This document shows positions 17,376 to 27,001 of a stretch of 64,000 bases of DNA, in pieces. The translations under genes and the position numbers were made by a program. The notes below the pieces were generated by a model. It did no database searches, was not told the DNA's origin, and saw only the letters and a list, made by a program, of their open reading frames with translations. The stretch is taken from assembly GCA_020634155.1 (NCBI GenBank), contig JACKCI010000002.1:1550001-1614000 (forward strand), read 5' to 3'. The stretch is from Anaerolineales bacterium (lineage in GTDB: Bacteria > Chloroflexota > Anaerolineae > Aggregatilineales > J027). Within the stretch, counting starts at the first letter, position 1. Each line of letters begins with the position of its first letter.

Positions 17376-17706
17376 AAAAACTCTCTTATTCCATTGGTAG
17401 CTAAGTCAAGGAAGAATGCTGATCAAGTATTGCTGATAATAGCCAAAGGTGGTCACTGTAGACAACTTTGTATCAACTGAAAATATATCTTTCGTTAATA
17501 AACAATAGCCAGTGTCTGCTACATAACTATTCAGTATCTATCAGAACTTAACAAAACTAACGGTAAATTGGGGTAGGTGTGTGGGTGGACTTGCATTTGC
17601 TCTCTTTACCTCTTACTCCTATCATGACGTGATCTCGGTTTCAGTTTTTGTCTCATAACCAAAACCTTACTCGGATTTCACGTCTTTTTCCATTTCAACC
17701 GAATTC

Positions 17707-17761
17707 GATACACTACCTAACCAATATGGATACACTGCCTCTGTCAAAATGACGGTACAAT
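17707..17761 (+). promoter_or_regulatory. Direct repeats and putative -10 in the 17376-17803 gap
   Basis: The 428-base gap holds no gene that I can see and is AT-rich. Near its right end two copies of GATACACTRCCT (17707-17718 and 17729-17740, 11 of 12 bases identical) are spaced 22 bases apart, about two helical turns. They end 15 bases before TACAAT (17756-17761), a fair -10 box. No good -35 box is visible, and the second repeat occupies that place, so an activator could bind there. The target would be the lipoprotein gene at 17804. Confidence 0.4.
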
Positions 17762-17803
17762 TAACCCAATGATCGAAAGCTGTCCAACCATAAGGAGTGG
17801 CGT

Positions 17804-19963
17804 GTGAAGACGTGGTGGTTAAGCGTGATAGTGGTGGTATTAGTCGGCTGTAGTAGCGGTGAACCCCCAACTTTACCCACAGTGGCAAATCCCGATGATG
17901 TGGCCGGAACCTTGGGCATTCCCCCACAAGTTGCCTTTGAAGCCACCCAGACTGCCCGCGTTATCTCGCCAACCCCCACCATCGCAACCCTAACACCAAC
18001 GCCCAACATCAGCCCGACAGCCTCCTATACCCCCACTGAAACCCTAACACCAAGTGTTAGCCCCAATCCCATTCAGCTAACCGAGACGGCCCTCTTTGGT
18101 CGCCAGACCAGCATTGCCGCCACCACCAACGCCCCCTCGGTTACCCCAACAGCCAGCAACACCTCTACTGCTAGTGATACACCCAGCCCTAGCGATACAC
18201 CCTTGCCTAGCCCAACCGCCACCCCGACCATTACCCCCACACCCTTGCCAGAAGTCCCTGCCAACCCACCCAAGAATAGTGTGATTTTTAGCTCTGACCG
18301 CTCTGGCAGCAACGACCTGTGGGCTATGGACATTAATGGCGAACCTGTGCGGCAGATTGTTTATGCACCAGAAAGTAATGAATATGTGGCAGCCTGCAAC
18401 CCCAATGGGAGCGCCCTTATCTTTGACTCCGACCGTGGGGGTGACCGTGAATTGTATCTCACTGATTATCAAGGCACTCCCCCCCGCCAACTTACCGATA
18501 CCGAAGGCGAGAATTTCAATCCCGTGTGGTCGCCCACTGGCGCTCTGGTGGCCTTTGTCTCGACTCGTAGTGGAGATGCGGATATTTGGGTCATGGACGG
18601 CGCTGGAGCCAATGTGCGGCGTATTTCGGTAGCGTTAGGTGATGACATCCTGCCGAGTTGGAGTCCCGATGGCAATGTCCTATTTTATAGCTCCAATCGC
18701 AATGGCAATTTTGATATTTACCAATTCAACCTAGAAACTGCCATTGAGTCGCAAGTCACCTCAACCGCTAATGTTGATGAACTCTATCCCGTGCTATCCA
18801 CGGACTTCGAGACCATTGCCTATGTTGCCGAGACCATTGCCGGAAACCCTGCCACTGGCTCCGTTTTCCTTTGGGAGCAGGGGGCAGCTTCGGCTCGTCC
18901 AGCAGTAACCTCTGGTGGGCGAGTTGAGATGCCGGAGTGGGTAGCCCGCAATGAATTGTTGGTATCAGCCGATGTCGGCTGGGTGCAAATCCTATTCGTG
19001 AATATCGAAACCGAGTTCTCGACCGTGCTGACCAACGTCGGTAATAGCAACCGTTGGCCGCGTTATTGCTACATTCCGCGGGATGTGTACGTGGCTCTCC
19101 CCGGCCCAATTCCCACTGCCACTTTTACGCCAACCATTACCCCAACCGCTACCAGCCCCTTCCAACCTGTGCAGGAACCACCGGAAACATGGCTGATTTC
19201 ACGTGAGACATGGACAGGTGACGAGATGGCCTTTATTGCCCCCGAAGGATTGCCTCCTGTGCGGGGGTTCCTGACCGATAACTTGCTGCATATCACATGG
19301 GATGATGACCAAGGGCGGCATGTGGTGAGCATTGCACTGGAGGCCTATCAAGGTGAGCTATCGAGTACCTTGATTGGCTACACCCTCAATGACTTGCCCG
19401 GCCCCGTTGAAAATGTACTAGGCTTGGATGAGCGCTTCCTTCAACAGATTTTGTTCAACAGTGTGCCAGAGGGAATCTACTACTTTGATGCGGTAGAAAT
19501 TACCGATGTGAATATCACTCTCTTGTTTCGGATACCCGTCCAAACCCCAGAACCCGAACCGGGTCAATATCAAGCCATGGAGGACACAGTACCCAACAAT
19601 TGGCTGATTTCAACCGAAACATGGACAGCCACTGAACTGGCACTGATCGCCAACGCAACCGACATTATTGAGGATGTGGGAGTCTCAATTGCGGGTACCC
19701 AAGTCCGCTACCAGTGGGAGCAAAACGGCTTGGACTATGATTTGACAGTAACTTTTGCCACCGGCAATGGTGATCTCACCGTTACCCCTGTGTCTTATAC
19801 GGTTAACGGCGTTGCTGCGCTGGGTATTGATACTGAAGCAATAGTCTATGCCCTGCGTGAAGGACTGTTGAAAAATAGCATCAATCCGGGGCAGTTCTTT
19901 TTATCACGGGTGACCAATGCCAACCAAACGCTTGAGTTTGTCTTCCTTGTGCCACCTCGCTAG
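17804..19963 (+). CDS. Lipoprotein with TolB/WD40-like beta-propeller and duplicated C-terminal domain
   Basis: A 719-residue lipoprotein. The signal peptide ends in a lipobox (VLVGC, Cys16). A Thr/Pro/Ser-rich linker (about 50-150) leads to a TolB-like propeller (about 155-425) with repeats of the form SDRSGSNDLWAMD, SDRGGDRELYLTD and STRSGDADIWVMD. A second T/P linker follows. Then come two copies of a ~125-residue domain that start ETWLISRETWTGDEMAFIA and NNWLISTETWTATELALIA. It starts at GTG with AAGGAG upstream. TolB-like propellers commonly mediate protein or ligand contacts on the cell surface; the exact role is unknown. A related propeller protein is encoded convergently at 20040-22298. 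Confidence 0.8.
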   Translation: MKTWWLSVIVVVLVGCSSGEPPTLPTVANPDDVAGTLGIPPQVAFEATQTARVISPTPTIATLTPTPNISPTASYTPTETLTPSVSPNPIQLTETALFGRQTSIAATTNAPSVTPTASNTSTASDTPSPSDTPLPSPTATPTITPTPLPEVPANPPKNSVIFSSDRSGSNDLWAMDINGEPVRQIVYAPESNEYVAACNPNGSALIFDSDRGGDRELYLTDYQGTPPRQLTDTEGENFNPVWSPTGALVAFVSTRSGDADIWVMDGAGANVRRISVALGDDILPSWSPDGNVLFYSSNRNGNFDIYQFNLETAIESQVTSTANVDELYPVLSTDFETIAYVAETIAGNPATGSVFLWEQGAASARPAVTSGGRVEMPEWVARNELLVSADVGWVQILFVNIETEFSTVLTNVGNSNRWPRYCYIPRDVYVALPGPIPTATFTPTITPTATSPFQPVQEPPETWLISRETWTGDEMAFIAPEGLPPVRGFLTDNLLHITWDDDQGRHVVSIALEAYQGELSSTLIGYTLNDLPGPVENVLGLDERFLQQILFNSVPEGIYYFDAVEITDVNITLLFRIPVQTPEPEPGQYQAMEDTVPNNWLISTETWTATELALIANATDIIEDVGVSIAGTQVRYQWEQNGLDYDLTVTFATGNGDLTVTPVSYTVNGVAALGIDTEAIVYALREGLLKNSINPGQFFLSRVTNANQTLEFVFLVPPR

Positions 19964-19984
19964 AAGATAAAATGCAACCCGCAA

Positions 19985-20015
19985 ATAAAAACACCGGAAG
20001 CGCTGGCCTCCGGTG
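19985..20015 (-). terminator. Intrinsic terminator for the propeller protein on the minus strand
   Basis: On the minus strand CACCGGA (20015-20009) pairs with TCCGGTG (19998-19992) and is followed by TTTTTATTTGC. It ends the 20040-22298 gene and may also stop the convergent lipoprotein transcript. Confidence 0.75.
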
Positions 20016-20039
20016 CTTGATGTTCATGGTTTTGAGGGA

Positions 20040-22298
20040 CTAAGGATGACGGGGTACTTGACCTTCGCGGCTGTTGATTTCCTCGCGGGGGTCACCCAAC
20101 GGATACACATCATTCGCATCTTCGTGGCTTGTCAGTTGAGTTGGACGGTTTGACGCACCTGTGATGGGTAGTGGGTTCACTTGGAAGATTTCACGGTTGC
20201 CGTTTTCGGTGTTGTTGGAATGATACAACACATCCGGGCTGTCGCACCGGAAATTAGGCGCATAGTCGTCAAACTCATCGGCCTCATCTAAGCCTTGTTC
20301 GGAAACTTGGGTCAAATTCTTGATCCGCTTGGTCTCCAACTCTAAGGCATAGACATCGTAGTCTTGACCATCTAGTGCTGCATAAGCAATAAACGTATCA
20401 TCTGGAGCAATATGGTGACCCACCACATCGACACCCAAGTCCGTGAGTTGCTCTGTCTCACCATTAGCCAAATCCATCTGCCATAGGTTGTAGACGCCGT
20501 TGACATCACGTTGCACCCAGATCAGGAAGCTGCCGTCATGCGAAACAACAGGATTTTGGTCTTCGAGATCATTGTCGGTAAGCTGGGTCACATCACCCGT
20601 TGCTAAATCAAGGGCATAGATTTCCCAGTCATCATCGCGGTCACTTTGGAAGTAGATGGTCTCACCATCAGGACTCCAGAAGGCATTAATGTCGCTGGCG
20701 GGGTCTTCCGTGACTCGCACGGGCAAGGCACCTGAGACCGAAACATCAAAGGTATAGAGTTCCCAGTTACCATCGCGGTTACTTTCAAAGGCAATTAGGG
20801 AAGCTGGCCCCCAAACGGGATTAACATCAACGCCAGTATTGTAAGTGACACGGAGTTGCTCTTTGCCTTCGTTGTCGGCAACATAGATTTCCCATGCGCC
20901 ATCACGATTGCGGTCAGAGGTGAAGGTAATCCACTCAGTGTCTATCGAGTAACTCGGTTGAATATCGTTACTCCCGTTACCATTGCTGATGTTGGTTTCC
21001 GCGCTATCTAGGCGATAAATATCCCAATCGAGGTCTAAATCGCTATGGAACAATACCCAATCTGGACAGACCGCCGCACCGATGGTAAGCGCTTCCCACG
21101 GTACCCGATCCAACGCACTACCCAATGGCCCAAAAGTTACAGGTGGGGTTGGGAAATCCAGCGGTGGAGTGGGAGTAGTGGGGGTTGAGCCGGGAGGCAA
21201 AATAATCGGTGTAGGTTTACCGACACCTGAACCTTGCAAAATAGCAGGGCTGGTATAGGGTTCTGCCAACACATTAGAGGGTAAATCATCAAAGGCCCGA
21301 TATTGATCAAGCTCTTGGCTCATTACCGACCAATTTTGCCATGTCCCTGCGCTGTTCACTTCCGCCGTAATACCGAGCGGAACTTCAACGCGATCAGCAT
21401 TAGGATACAGTAGCGCATGACCTTCACCAGTCGTCAACCGTAGCGTATCGTCAATGGTTCGCACAAAAATTGTCGAGCCAATCTCAACTGGCGTACCATT
21501 GATAACCAGTTCTACTGTCGTTTCATTAGGATTCTGAATCATCAAAACTGGTGGGGGAGCGTCTGTACAATCGGTAATGTTGGTGGTTGTTTCAAAATTA
21601 AAGGCTTGGAAAGGGGCCTTGGAATCTTTAGTTAAGACAGCGAGATCATCGCCACCATCAAAATCAGACGCCTTTGCCCACAATAGTTGACCATTGTAAT
21701 AGACCCGCAACCATTGCCCATCAGCCGTAATCGCATCAGCTTCTAGAGCCGTGCCACTTGTCACAGAGGTCACAACTACTGAATCTTTACCAGCAGCGCT
21801 ATGTAGAGCCGACTCGGTTGTCGCCTGAACTTGTGTCATCACAGGGACAAAAGCATCTTGGGGCAGGACGGCATTTTCCAATGTGGCTGCGCCAAACATA
21901 AGGACAGTCACTGGGTACTGTGCTGCACTCACTTGGATCGTGACCTTAACAACACCGAAAGTATTGGTAGCGGTATTCAGGGGTTCAGTTTGAATACTCG
22001 CAAGATTAGTTAGATCAACGGTATCGCCCGGAGTGCTAAGTGATAAGGACTGGTCATTGAATGCAACACTGGAGGCCGCATTAAAAGCGTAACACGCCGT
22101 ATTACTTTCTTGTCCGGCGCAGTTTGAACCTAGTTCGAAAAACGCTTGACGTACCAATTGGGAGCATGTGCCACCCGCTTGGTAATTTTCTAAATGTGTA
22201 TCGTTTTGCATATTCTGTGCTTGGCTAAACTGCGGGGTTATTACCAAACCCAATACAAGCAAAATCGCTATCAAAGCAACATGTTTTATCTGCATCAT
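20040..22298 (-). CDS. Secreted protein with SH3-like domain and TolB/WD40-like propeller
   Basis: A 752-residue exported protein. It has a signal peptide (hydrophobic VALIAILLVLGLVI, cleavage near SQAQ). A ~130-residue N-terminal domain has four Cys (GTCSQLV, SNCAGQ, TACYAF and a later TDCTD). An SH3b-like stretch follows (about 165-215, LEADAITADGQWLRVYYNGQLLWAK), then a Pro-rich linker near 360-390. The C-terminal TolB-like propeller has repeats such as HSDLDLDWDIYRLD, TSDRNRDGAWEIYVAD and QSDRDDDWEIYALD. It looks like a surface or secreted adaptor; no catalytic motif is evident. It is convergent with the lipoprotein at 17804, with which it shares the propeller. An IS lies 102 bases before its start. 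Confidence 0.78.
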   Translation of the reverse strand: MMQIKHVALIAILLVLGLVITPQFSQAQNMQNDTHLENYQAGGTCSQLVRQAFFELGSNCAGQESNTACYAFNAASSVAFNDQSLSLSTPGDTVDLTNLASIQTEPLNTATNTFGVVKVTIQVSAAQYPVTVLMFGAATLENAVLPQDAFVPVMTQVQATTESALHSAAGKDSVVVTSVTSGTALEADAITADGQWLRVYYNGQLLWAKASDFDGGDDLAVLTKDSKAPFQAFNFETTTNITDCTDAPPPVLMIQNPNETTVELVINGTPVEIGSTIFVRTIDDTLRLTTGEGHALLYPNADRVEVPLGITAEVNSAGTWQNWSVMSQELDQYRAFDDLPSNVLAEPYTSPAILQGSGVGKPTPIILPPGSTPTTPTPPLDFPTPPVTFGPLGSALDRVPWEALTIGAAVCPDWVLFHSDLDLDWDIYRLDSAETNISNGNGSNDIQPSYSIDTEWITFTSDRNRDGAWEIYVADNEGKEQLRVTYNTGVDVNPVWGPASLIAFESNRDGNWELYTFDVSVSGALPVRVTEDPASDINAFWSPDGETIYFQSDRDDDWEIYALDLATGDVTQLTDNDLEDQNPVVSHDGSFLIWVQRDVNGVYNLWQMDLANGETEQLTDLGVDVVGHHIAPDDTFIAYAALDGQDYDVYALELETKRIKNLTQVSEQGLDEADEFDDYAPNFRCDSPDVLYHSNNTENGNREIFQVNPLPITGASNRPTQLTSHEDANDVYPLGDPREEINSREGQVPRHP

Positions 22299-22400
22299 TC
22301 TCCCTCACATCCAGCTATCGATGCGTTGTGTCACATTTCCATGAGCGGCATGACGTTATGGTACCATAATATTATATTTTGTGAAGTTAAGCATTTATAA

Positions 22401-23251
22401 GAGCGTGTCTGGAAAGGTCATAATCGAGCAAGGCGACGGGTCATAATCAAAGACATAGTGGCATAAATCATGGCTTGGCTGGTTTGAGGCAGAGCCTCAT
22501 AGTCTTTGCTCAGGCGACGCCAGCGATTCAACCAACCGAAAGTGCGCTCGACCACCCAGCGGCGCGGGATGACCTCGAAACCAACGGTATCAGGAGGTCG
22601 CTTAACAATTTCGAGGGTCCAACCGAGCATGTTTTTGACCCACTCAACCAGTTGCCCACTATACCCACCATCGGCCCAAATGCGTTGCAGGCGTGGGAAA
22701 AGCCCGTCTATCAATAGCAGCAACCACATTGACACGGTGCGATCTTGCAGGTTAGCCTCAAACACCAAAACTTTAAGCAAGAACCCTTCCGTATCGACTA
22801 CAATGTGACGTTTACGCCCTTTAATTTTCTTGCCTGCATCGTAGCCACATGGCCCCCTTTTTCCGTCGTTTTGACCGTTTGGCTATCGATGATGGCGGCG
22901 CTCGGTGTGGCTTCTCGACCCAATGTCACCCGCAGTTTCTCTCGCAGCGCTGTATTGATGCGTTCCCACGTTCCATCTATTCGCCATTGCCGAAAATAGT
23001 CATAAACGGTCTTCCACGGCGGTAAATCATGCGGCAACATCCGCCATGCACACCCACTTCGCATCACATAGGCTATCGCATTGATGATTTCACGCCGACT
23101 GTGTTTGGGCGGGCGTCCCCCTGCTTTCGGGGCTGGCACATAGGCTTCGATGATTTTCCATTCCTTGTCACTCAGATCGCTTGGATAAGCCTTACGTTTC
23201 ATGTTCTCTCATCCGTTTTTGCCCTATTATACCACCTTTCCAGACACCCTC
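22401..23251 (-). mobile_element. IS5-family insertion sequence, copy 1 (851 bp)
   Basis: An 851-bp element with 18-bp terminal inverted repeats that differ at one base: GAGGGTGTCTGGAAAGGT at its left end (23251 inwards) and GAGCGTGTCTGGAAAGGT at 22401-22418. It is flanked by direct repeats TAA at 22398-22400 and 23252-23254, in line with the short TA-containing target sites of the IS5/IS427 group. Its proteins are identical to those of the copy at 26151-27001, which lies in the opposite orientation. It sits between two genes and breaks no visible frame. Confidence 0.93.
22418..23202 (-). CDS. IS5-family DDE transposase, copy 1 (two frames joined by -1 frameshift)
   Basis: The first frame (23202 to 22798, 134 residues) holds the N-terminal DUF4096-like domain (YPSDLSDKEWKIIEAYVP) and the first catalytic Asp (IIDSQTVK). 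The second frame ends at 22418 and holds the second Asp (WADGGYSG) and the Glu (VVERTFGWLNRWRRLSKDYE). Joining them by a -1 shift at the five-A/five-G run near 22852-22862 restores EKGGPCGYDAGKKIKGRKRH, the family consensus, and gives a transposase of about 261 residues. A separate start inside the second frame would lose that consensus. The element is therefore probably active, not decayed. Confidence 0.88.
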
Positions 23252-23369
23252 TAAGGATAGGGGGTTGTATAAAAACAGCAACTTTTTGAAAAAGAGCGTT
23301 TTATCTAGCTAGTAAATCAGCTATAGTTAACTTTCAATATGGATTGATGAGGAAAGTGACACTGCTTTT

Positions 23370-25079
23370 ATGGAAATCTCGATGTATCTCCGTATTTTCC
23401 GCAAATGGTTGTGGTTTGTAGTGTTAGTCGCCTTTTTAGGCGCAAGCATCAGTTACATTACAGCAAATCGCCAACGCAAATTTTACCGTGCGGAAGTCAC
23501 CCTCTTTGTGGGTAGTTTCATTCAAGACCCCAATCCGGGTTCCGGTGAAATCAGTCTGGGGCGAGAACTGGCGCGGACTTATGCGGCTATTGTCACAACC
23601 TATGATCTGATTCAAGCAGCGATTGATGCAGGAGATTACCCCGTTTCAGCAGGCAGTTTGCGGGGATCAATTTCTAGTGAAGTTGTTGAATCTACGTCAC
23701 TTCTCAAGATTTCTGTGACTTATACAGACCCTATCCTAGCAGCGGATATCGCTAATCAATTAGCAGAACAACTCATCCTTCGAAGCCCCACTAACTTGAC
23801 CAGTGATGAACAAGTTCAAATTGATTTGCTTGAAGAACAAATTGCAAACATTAACATTCTCATCACCCAAACTCGCCAAGAATTGGACTCCATAGAAGAA
23901 CAGCGCAGAGCCGATTTGACACTGGAAGAGCGGCAAACGCTCGATGAGCAGCGAGATGTCCTACTTGCCCGAATCACCGAAAACTCTGCAACCCTTGCTC
24001 AACTCTATGTCGCGCTACAAGGCTTACAACGCCAAACCAATGAGTTACGCATTGTGGACAGGGCGCAAATCCCCGGTAGACCCGCTGGTCTGAGTACCTT
24101 TCAAGTTAGTCTGATAGGCGCTCTAATTGGGGCCATCTTAGCCTATGCCCTCTCCATTGTTTTTGAGTATTTGAACGATACCGTCCGTACCCCCGAAGAA
24201 GCGACTGCTATCTTGGCATTGCCTGTACTTGGTACTATCTTTCACTTTGGACGGTCTAATGATACATATCCCAAACGCTTGGTAACTTATTTGCACCCCT
24301 CATCGCCAGTTGCGGAAGGGTACCGAGCCTTGCGTACTAATCTTTTGTATTCTAGTTCCAACGACAAAAATGGTGATGACAAATACGCTTTTGTCGTCAC
24401 AAGCGCTGGACCAGAAGAAGGGAAAAGTGTTACGGCTGCAAATCTAGCGGTGGCAATGGCAACTGCTGGACTAAGGGTGTTATTGGTCGATGCTGACCTC
24501 CGCCGTCCAAAAGTTCATGAGATTTTTGACCTCAATAACGAATTGGGGCTGACAACCCTCTTATTTGCAGACCCATTGAGTTCAAGCGAAAGCGATATGG
24601 ATCAAGGTGGGCTATCCGATAGACTCCGCCAATGTATCCAAAACACCTCTATTCCGCGCCTACGTGTTATCACCGCTGGCTTCTCCCCATCTAATCCTAC
24701 CGAAATCCTAGGCTCCGCATTGATGAAACGATGGTATGACGAATTCATGGCTTCTAGCAATGTGGACATCGTACTGTTCGATACACCCCCAACCTTGGTT
24801 GTGGCGGACAGTAGTGTTCTGGCGGCAACTATCAATACCAATGTCCTGATGGTTATCCGAGCAGGTCGTACCCGCCGTGGTGCTGCGCTCCGTGCCAAAG
24901 CTCAATTCGAGAATCTCAATATCAATGTTGTCGGGATTGCCCTCAATCAACTCAATCTGTCCGACCAAGGCGCATATTACGGATACAAGAATAGCTATTA
25001 TTACTATAGCGGTGAGGTAGGGCAAAATCCACCCGCTGGATGGCGGCGCTTTATTCCCAGATTCAACAGGTCTCGTTAA
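23370..25079 (+). CDS. Wzz-type chain-length determinant fused to BY-kinase (CpsD/CapB-like)
   Basis: A 569-residue membrane protein that controls polymerisation and export of a surface polysaccharide. The N-terminal transmembrane helix (WLWFVVLVAFLGASISYI) starts a Wzz domain with a coiled-coil region (about 150-225). A second helix lies near 245-265. The cytoplasmic kinase has Walker A with GPEEGKS (347-353), Walker A' VLLVDADLRRP and Walker B IVLFDTPP. The C-terminus carries a Tyr cluster (YYGYKNSYYYYSG), the usual autophosphorylation tail of bacterial tyrosine kinases. The start at 23370 is the first ATG, and a transmembrane segment follows at once. It lies just upstream of the disrupted CapD-type gene, so this was a capsule or exopolysaccharide locus. 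Confidence 0.92.
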   Translation: MEISMYLRIFRKWLWFVVLVAFLGASISYITANRQRKFYRAEVTLFVGSFIQDPNPGSGEISLGRELARTYAAIVTTYDLIQAAIDAGDYPVSAGSLRGSISSEVVESTSLLKISVTYTDPILAADIANQLAEQLILRSPTNLTSDEQVQIDLLEEQIANINILITQTRQELDSIEEQRRADLTLEERQTLDEQRDVLLARITENSATLAQLYVALQGLQRQTNELRIVDRAQIPGRPAGLSTFQVSLIGALIGAILAYALSIVFEYLNDTVRTPEEATAILALPVLGTIFHFGRSNDTYPKRLVTYLHPSSPVAEGYRALRTNLLYSSSNDKNGDDKYAFVVTSAGPEEGKSVTAANLAVAMATAGLRVLLVDADLRRPKVHEIFDLNNELGLTTLLFADPLSSSESDMDQGGLSDRLRQCIQNTSIPRLRVITAGFSPSNPTEILGSALMKRWYDEFMASSNVDIVLFDTPPTLVVADSSVLAATINTNVLMVIRAGRTRRGAALRAKAQFENLNINVVGIALNQLNLSDQGAYYGYKNSYYYYSGEVGQNPPAGWRRFIPRFNRSR

Positions 25080-26150
25080 GAGACTTAAGGTTTGTGCAAA
25101 TTTGAATAACATATAAGCGACACGTTCACAATCATGCTATAGTGTTAAATGTGTAGGGTTCGGTGGAGAATATATGCAAAAACATCTACTTGTTCCACAC
25201 CATTTCAAGCGTATTGTGGTCTGGGCAATCATTGATAGTCTAATTATAGTGTTCGCCTATATTGCTGCTTTTTCGGTACGGGCAGCAACTACCCCGCTAG
25301 AGCCATTAGTTAAAAGCTTCAGTTTTCTTGGCTTTATCGTTGGCATAACCATCGTATGGTTGTATATCTTCGGTGCTTATTACCGCATCTGGTCACGCAC
25401 AAGCGGGCATGGAATTAGCACCTTGCTGAATGCAACCCTCATTTCAGGGTTGGTGGCTGCCACCATTAATGCCGCGACCACATCCCATCTTTTGCCCATG
25501 AGTGTTCTCATTCTTGGGCATTCACTTGCCCTTGTGGGTTTTGTGACTGTTCGGTACCGTTCACGTTTAATTAGCGGGATTTCATGGCGCTGGCGTGTGA
25601 TTTGGCTCGGCCAGTTTCCGCCTAGCAGCCAAGCCGAAGTAACCCGTGTATTGGTTGTGGGGGCTGGTGAGTCCGGTCAAACAACAGTTTGGCGGCTCAA
25701 GCACCGCTTCAATCTAAAGGAAAATCAGCGCTACCAAATTGTCGGTATTGTCGATGATGATACCGATAAGCTAGGCATGTATGTTGAAGGCTGTCAGGTG
25801 TTGGGTGATCGCCATATGATTCCCGAACTGGCACAAGAACACAAGATTGATCTCATTATCCTAGCTGTTCATAACATTGAAGGCGCTAGTTTCCGCGAAA
25901 TCCTCAACTACTGTGAACGCACTTCCGCCATGATAAAAGTAGTCCCCAGTATGCTGGACTTGGTATCAGCGAAACGGGGAGTACCGCTCCTGCGGGATGT
26001 TCAGCCCGAAGACTACCTAGGGCGTCAACCCATTGGCCGACACAAAGATGTAGATTTTGGCCCAATTACCAATAAGGTCGTTTTGGTAACGGGGGCCGCT
26101 GGGTCTATCGGCTCCGAACTGAGCCGTCAGTTGGCGGGGCAAAACCCTAA

Positions 26151-27001
26151 GAGGGTGTCTGGAAAGGTGGTATAATAGGGCAAAAACGGATGAGAGAACA
26201 TGAAACGTAAGGCTTATCCAAGCGATCTGAGTGACAAGGAATGGAAAATCATCGAAGCCTATGTGCCAGCCCCGAAAGCAGGGGGACGCCCGCCCAAACA
26301 CAGTCGGCGTGAAATCATCAATGCGATAGCCTATGTGATGCGAAGTGGGTGTGCATGGCGGATGTTGCCGCATGATTTACCGCCGTGGAAGACCGTTTAT
26401 GACTATTTTCGGCAATGGCGAATAGATGGAACGTGGGAACGCATCAATACAGCGCTGCGAGAGAAACTGCGGGTGACATTGGGTCGAGAAGCCACACCGA
26501 GCGCCGCCATCATCGATAGCCAAACGGTCAAAACGACGGAAAAAGGGGGCCATGTGGCTACGATGCAGGCAAGAAAATTAAAGGGCGTAAACGTCACATT
26601 GTAGTCGATACGGAAGGGTTCTTGCTTAAAGTTTTGGTGTTTGAGGCTAACCTGCAAGATCGCACCGTGTCAATGTGGTTGCTGCTATTGATAGACGGGC
26701 TTTTCCCACGCCTGCAACGCATTTGGGCCGATGGTGGGTATAGTGGGCAACTGGTTGAGTGGGTCAAAAACATGCTCGGTTGGACCCTCGAAATTGTTAA
26801 GCGACCTCCTGATACCGTTGGTTTCGAGGTCATCCCGCGCCGCTGGGTGGTCGAGCGCACTTTCGGTTGGTTGAATCGCTGGCGTCGCCTGAGCAAAGAC
26901 TATGAGGCTCTGCCTCAAACCAGCCAAGCCATGATTTATGCCACTATGTCTTTGATTATGACCCGTCGCCTTGCTCGATTATGACCTTTCCAGACACGCT
27001 C
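26151..27001 (+). mobile_element. IS5-family insertion sequence, copy 2 (851 bp), inside the CapD-type gene
   Basis: The same 851-bp element as at 22401, in inverted orientation. It begins GAGGGTGTCTGGAAAGGT and ends with the complement of GAGCGTGTCTGGAAAGGT. Target repeats TAA lie at 26148-26150 and 27002-27004. Both halves of the interrupted gene still match in frame and show no further decay, so the insertion is recent. Confidence 0.95.
26200..26984 (+). CDS. IS5-family DDE transposase, copy 2 (two frames joined by -1 frameshift)
   Basis: The first frame runs 26200-26604 (134 residues). The second frame ends at 26984. Codons GAA AAA GGG GGC occupy 26539-26550; slipping back one base there continues with CCA TGT GGC TAC and yields GGPCGYDAGKKIKGRKRH, as in the family. 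The catalytic DDE residues are in IIDSQT, WADGGYSG and VVERTFGW. The run AAAAAGGGGG at 26540-26549 is a credible slippery site. The product is about 261 residues. Protein sequences are identical to copy 1. Confidence 0.9.

Noticed and set aside
22401..27001. Composite transposon made by the two inverted IS copies
   Set aside because: Each copy has its own TAA repeats, and the CapD-type halves on both sides of copy 2 rejoin in frame, so copy 2 inserted alone.
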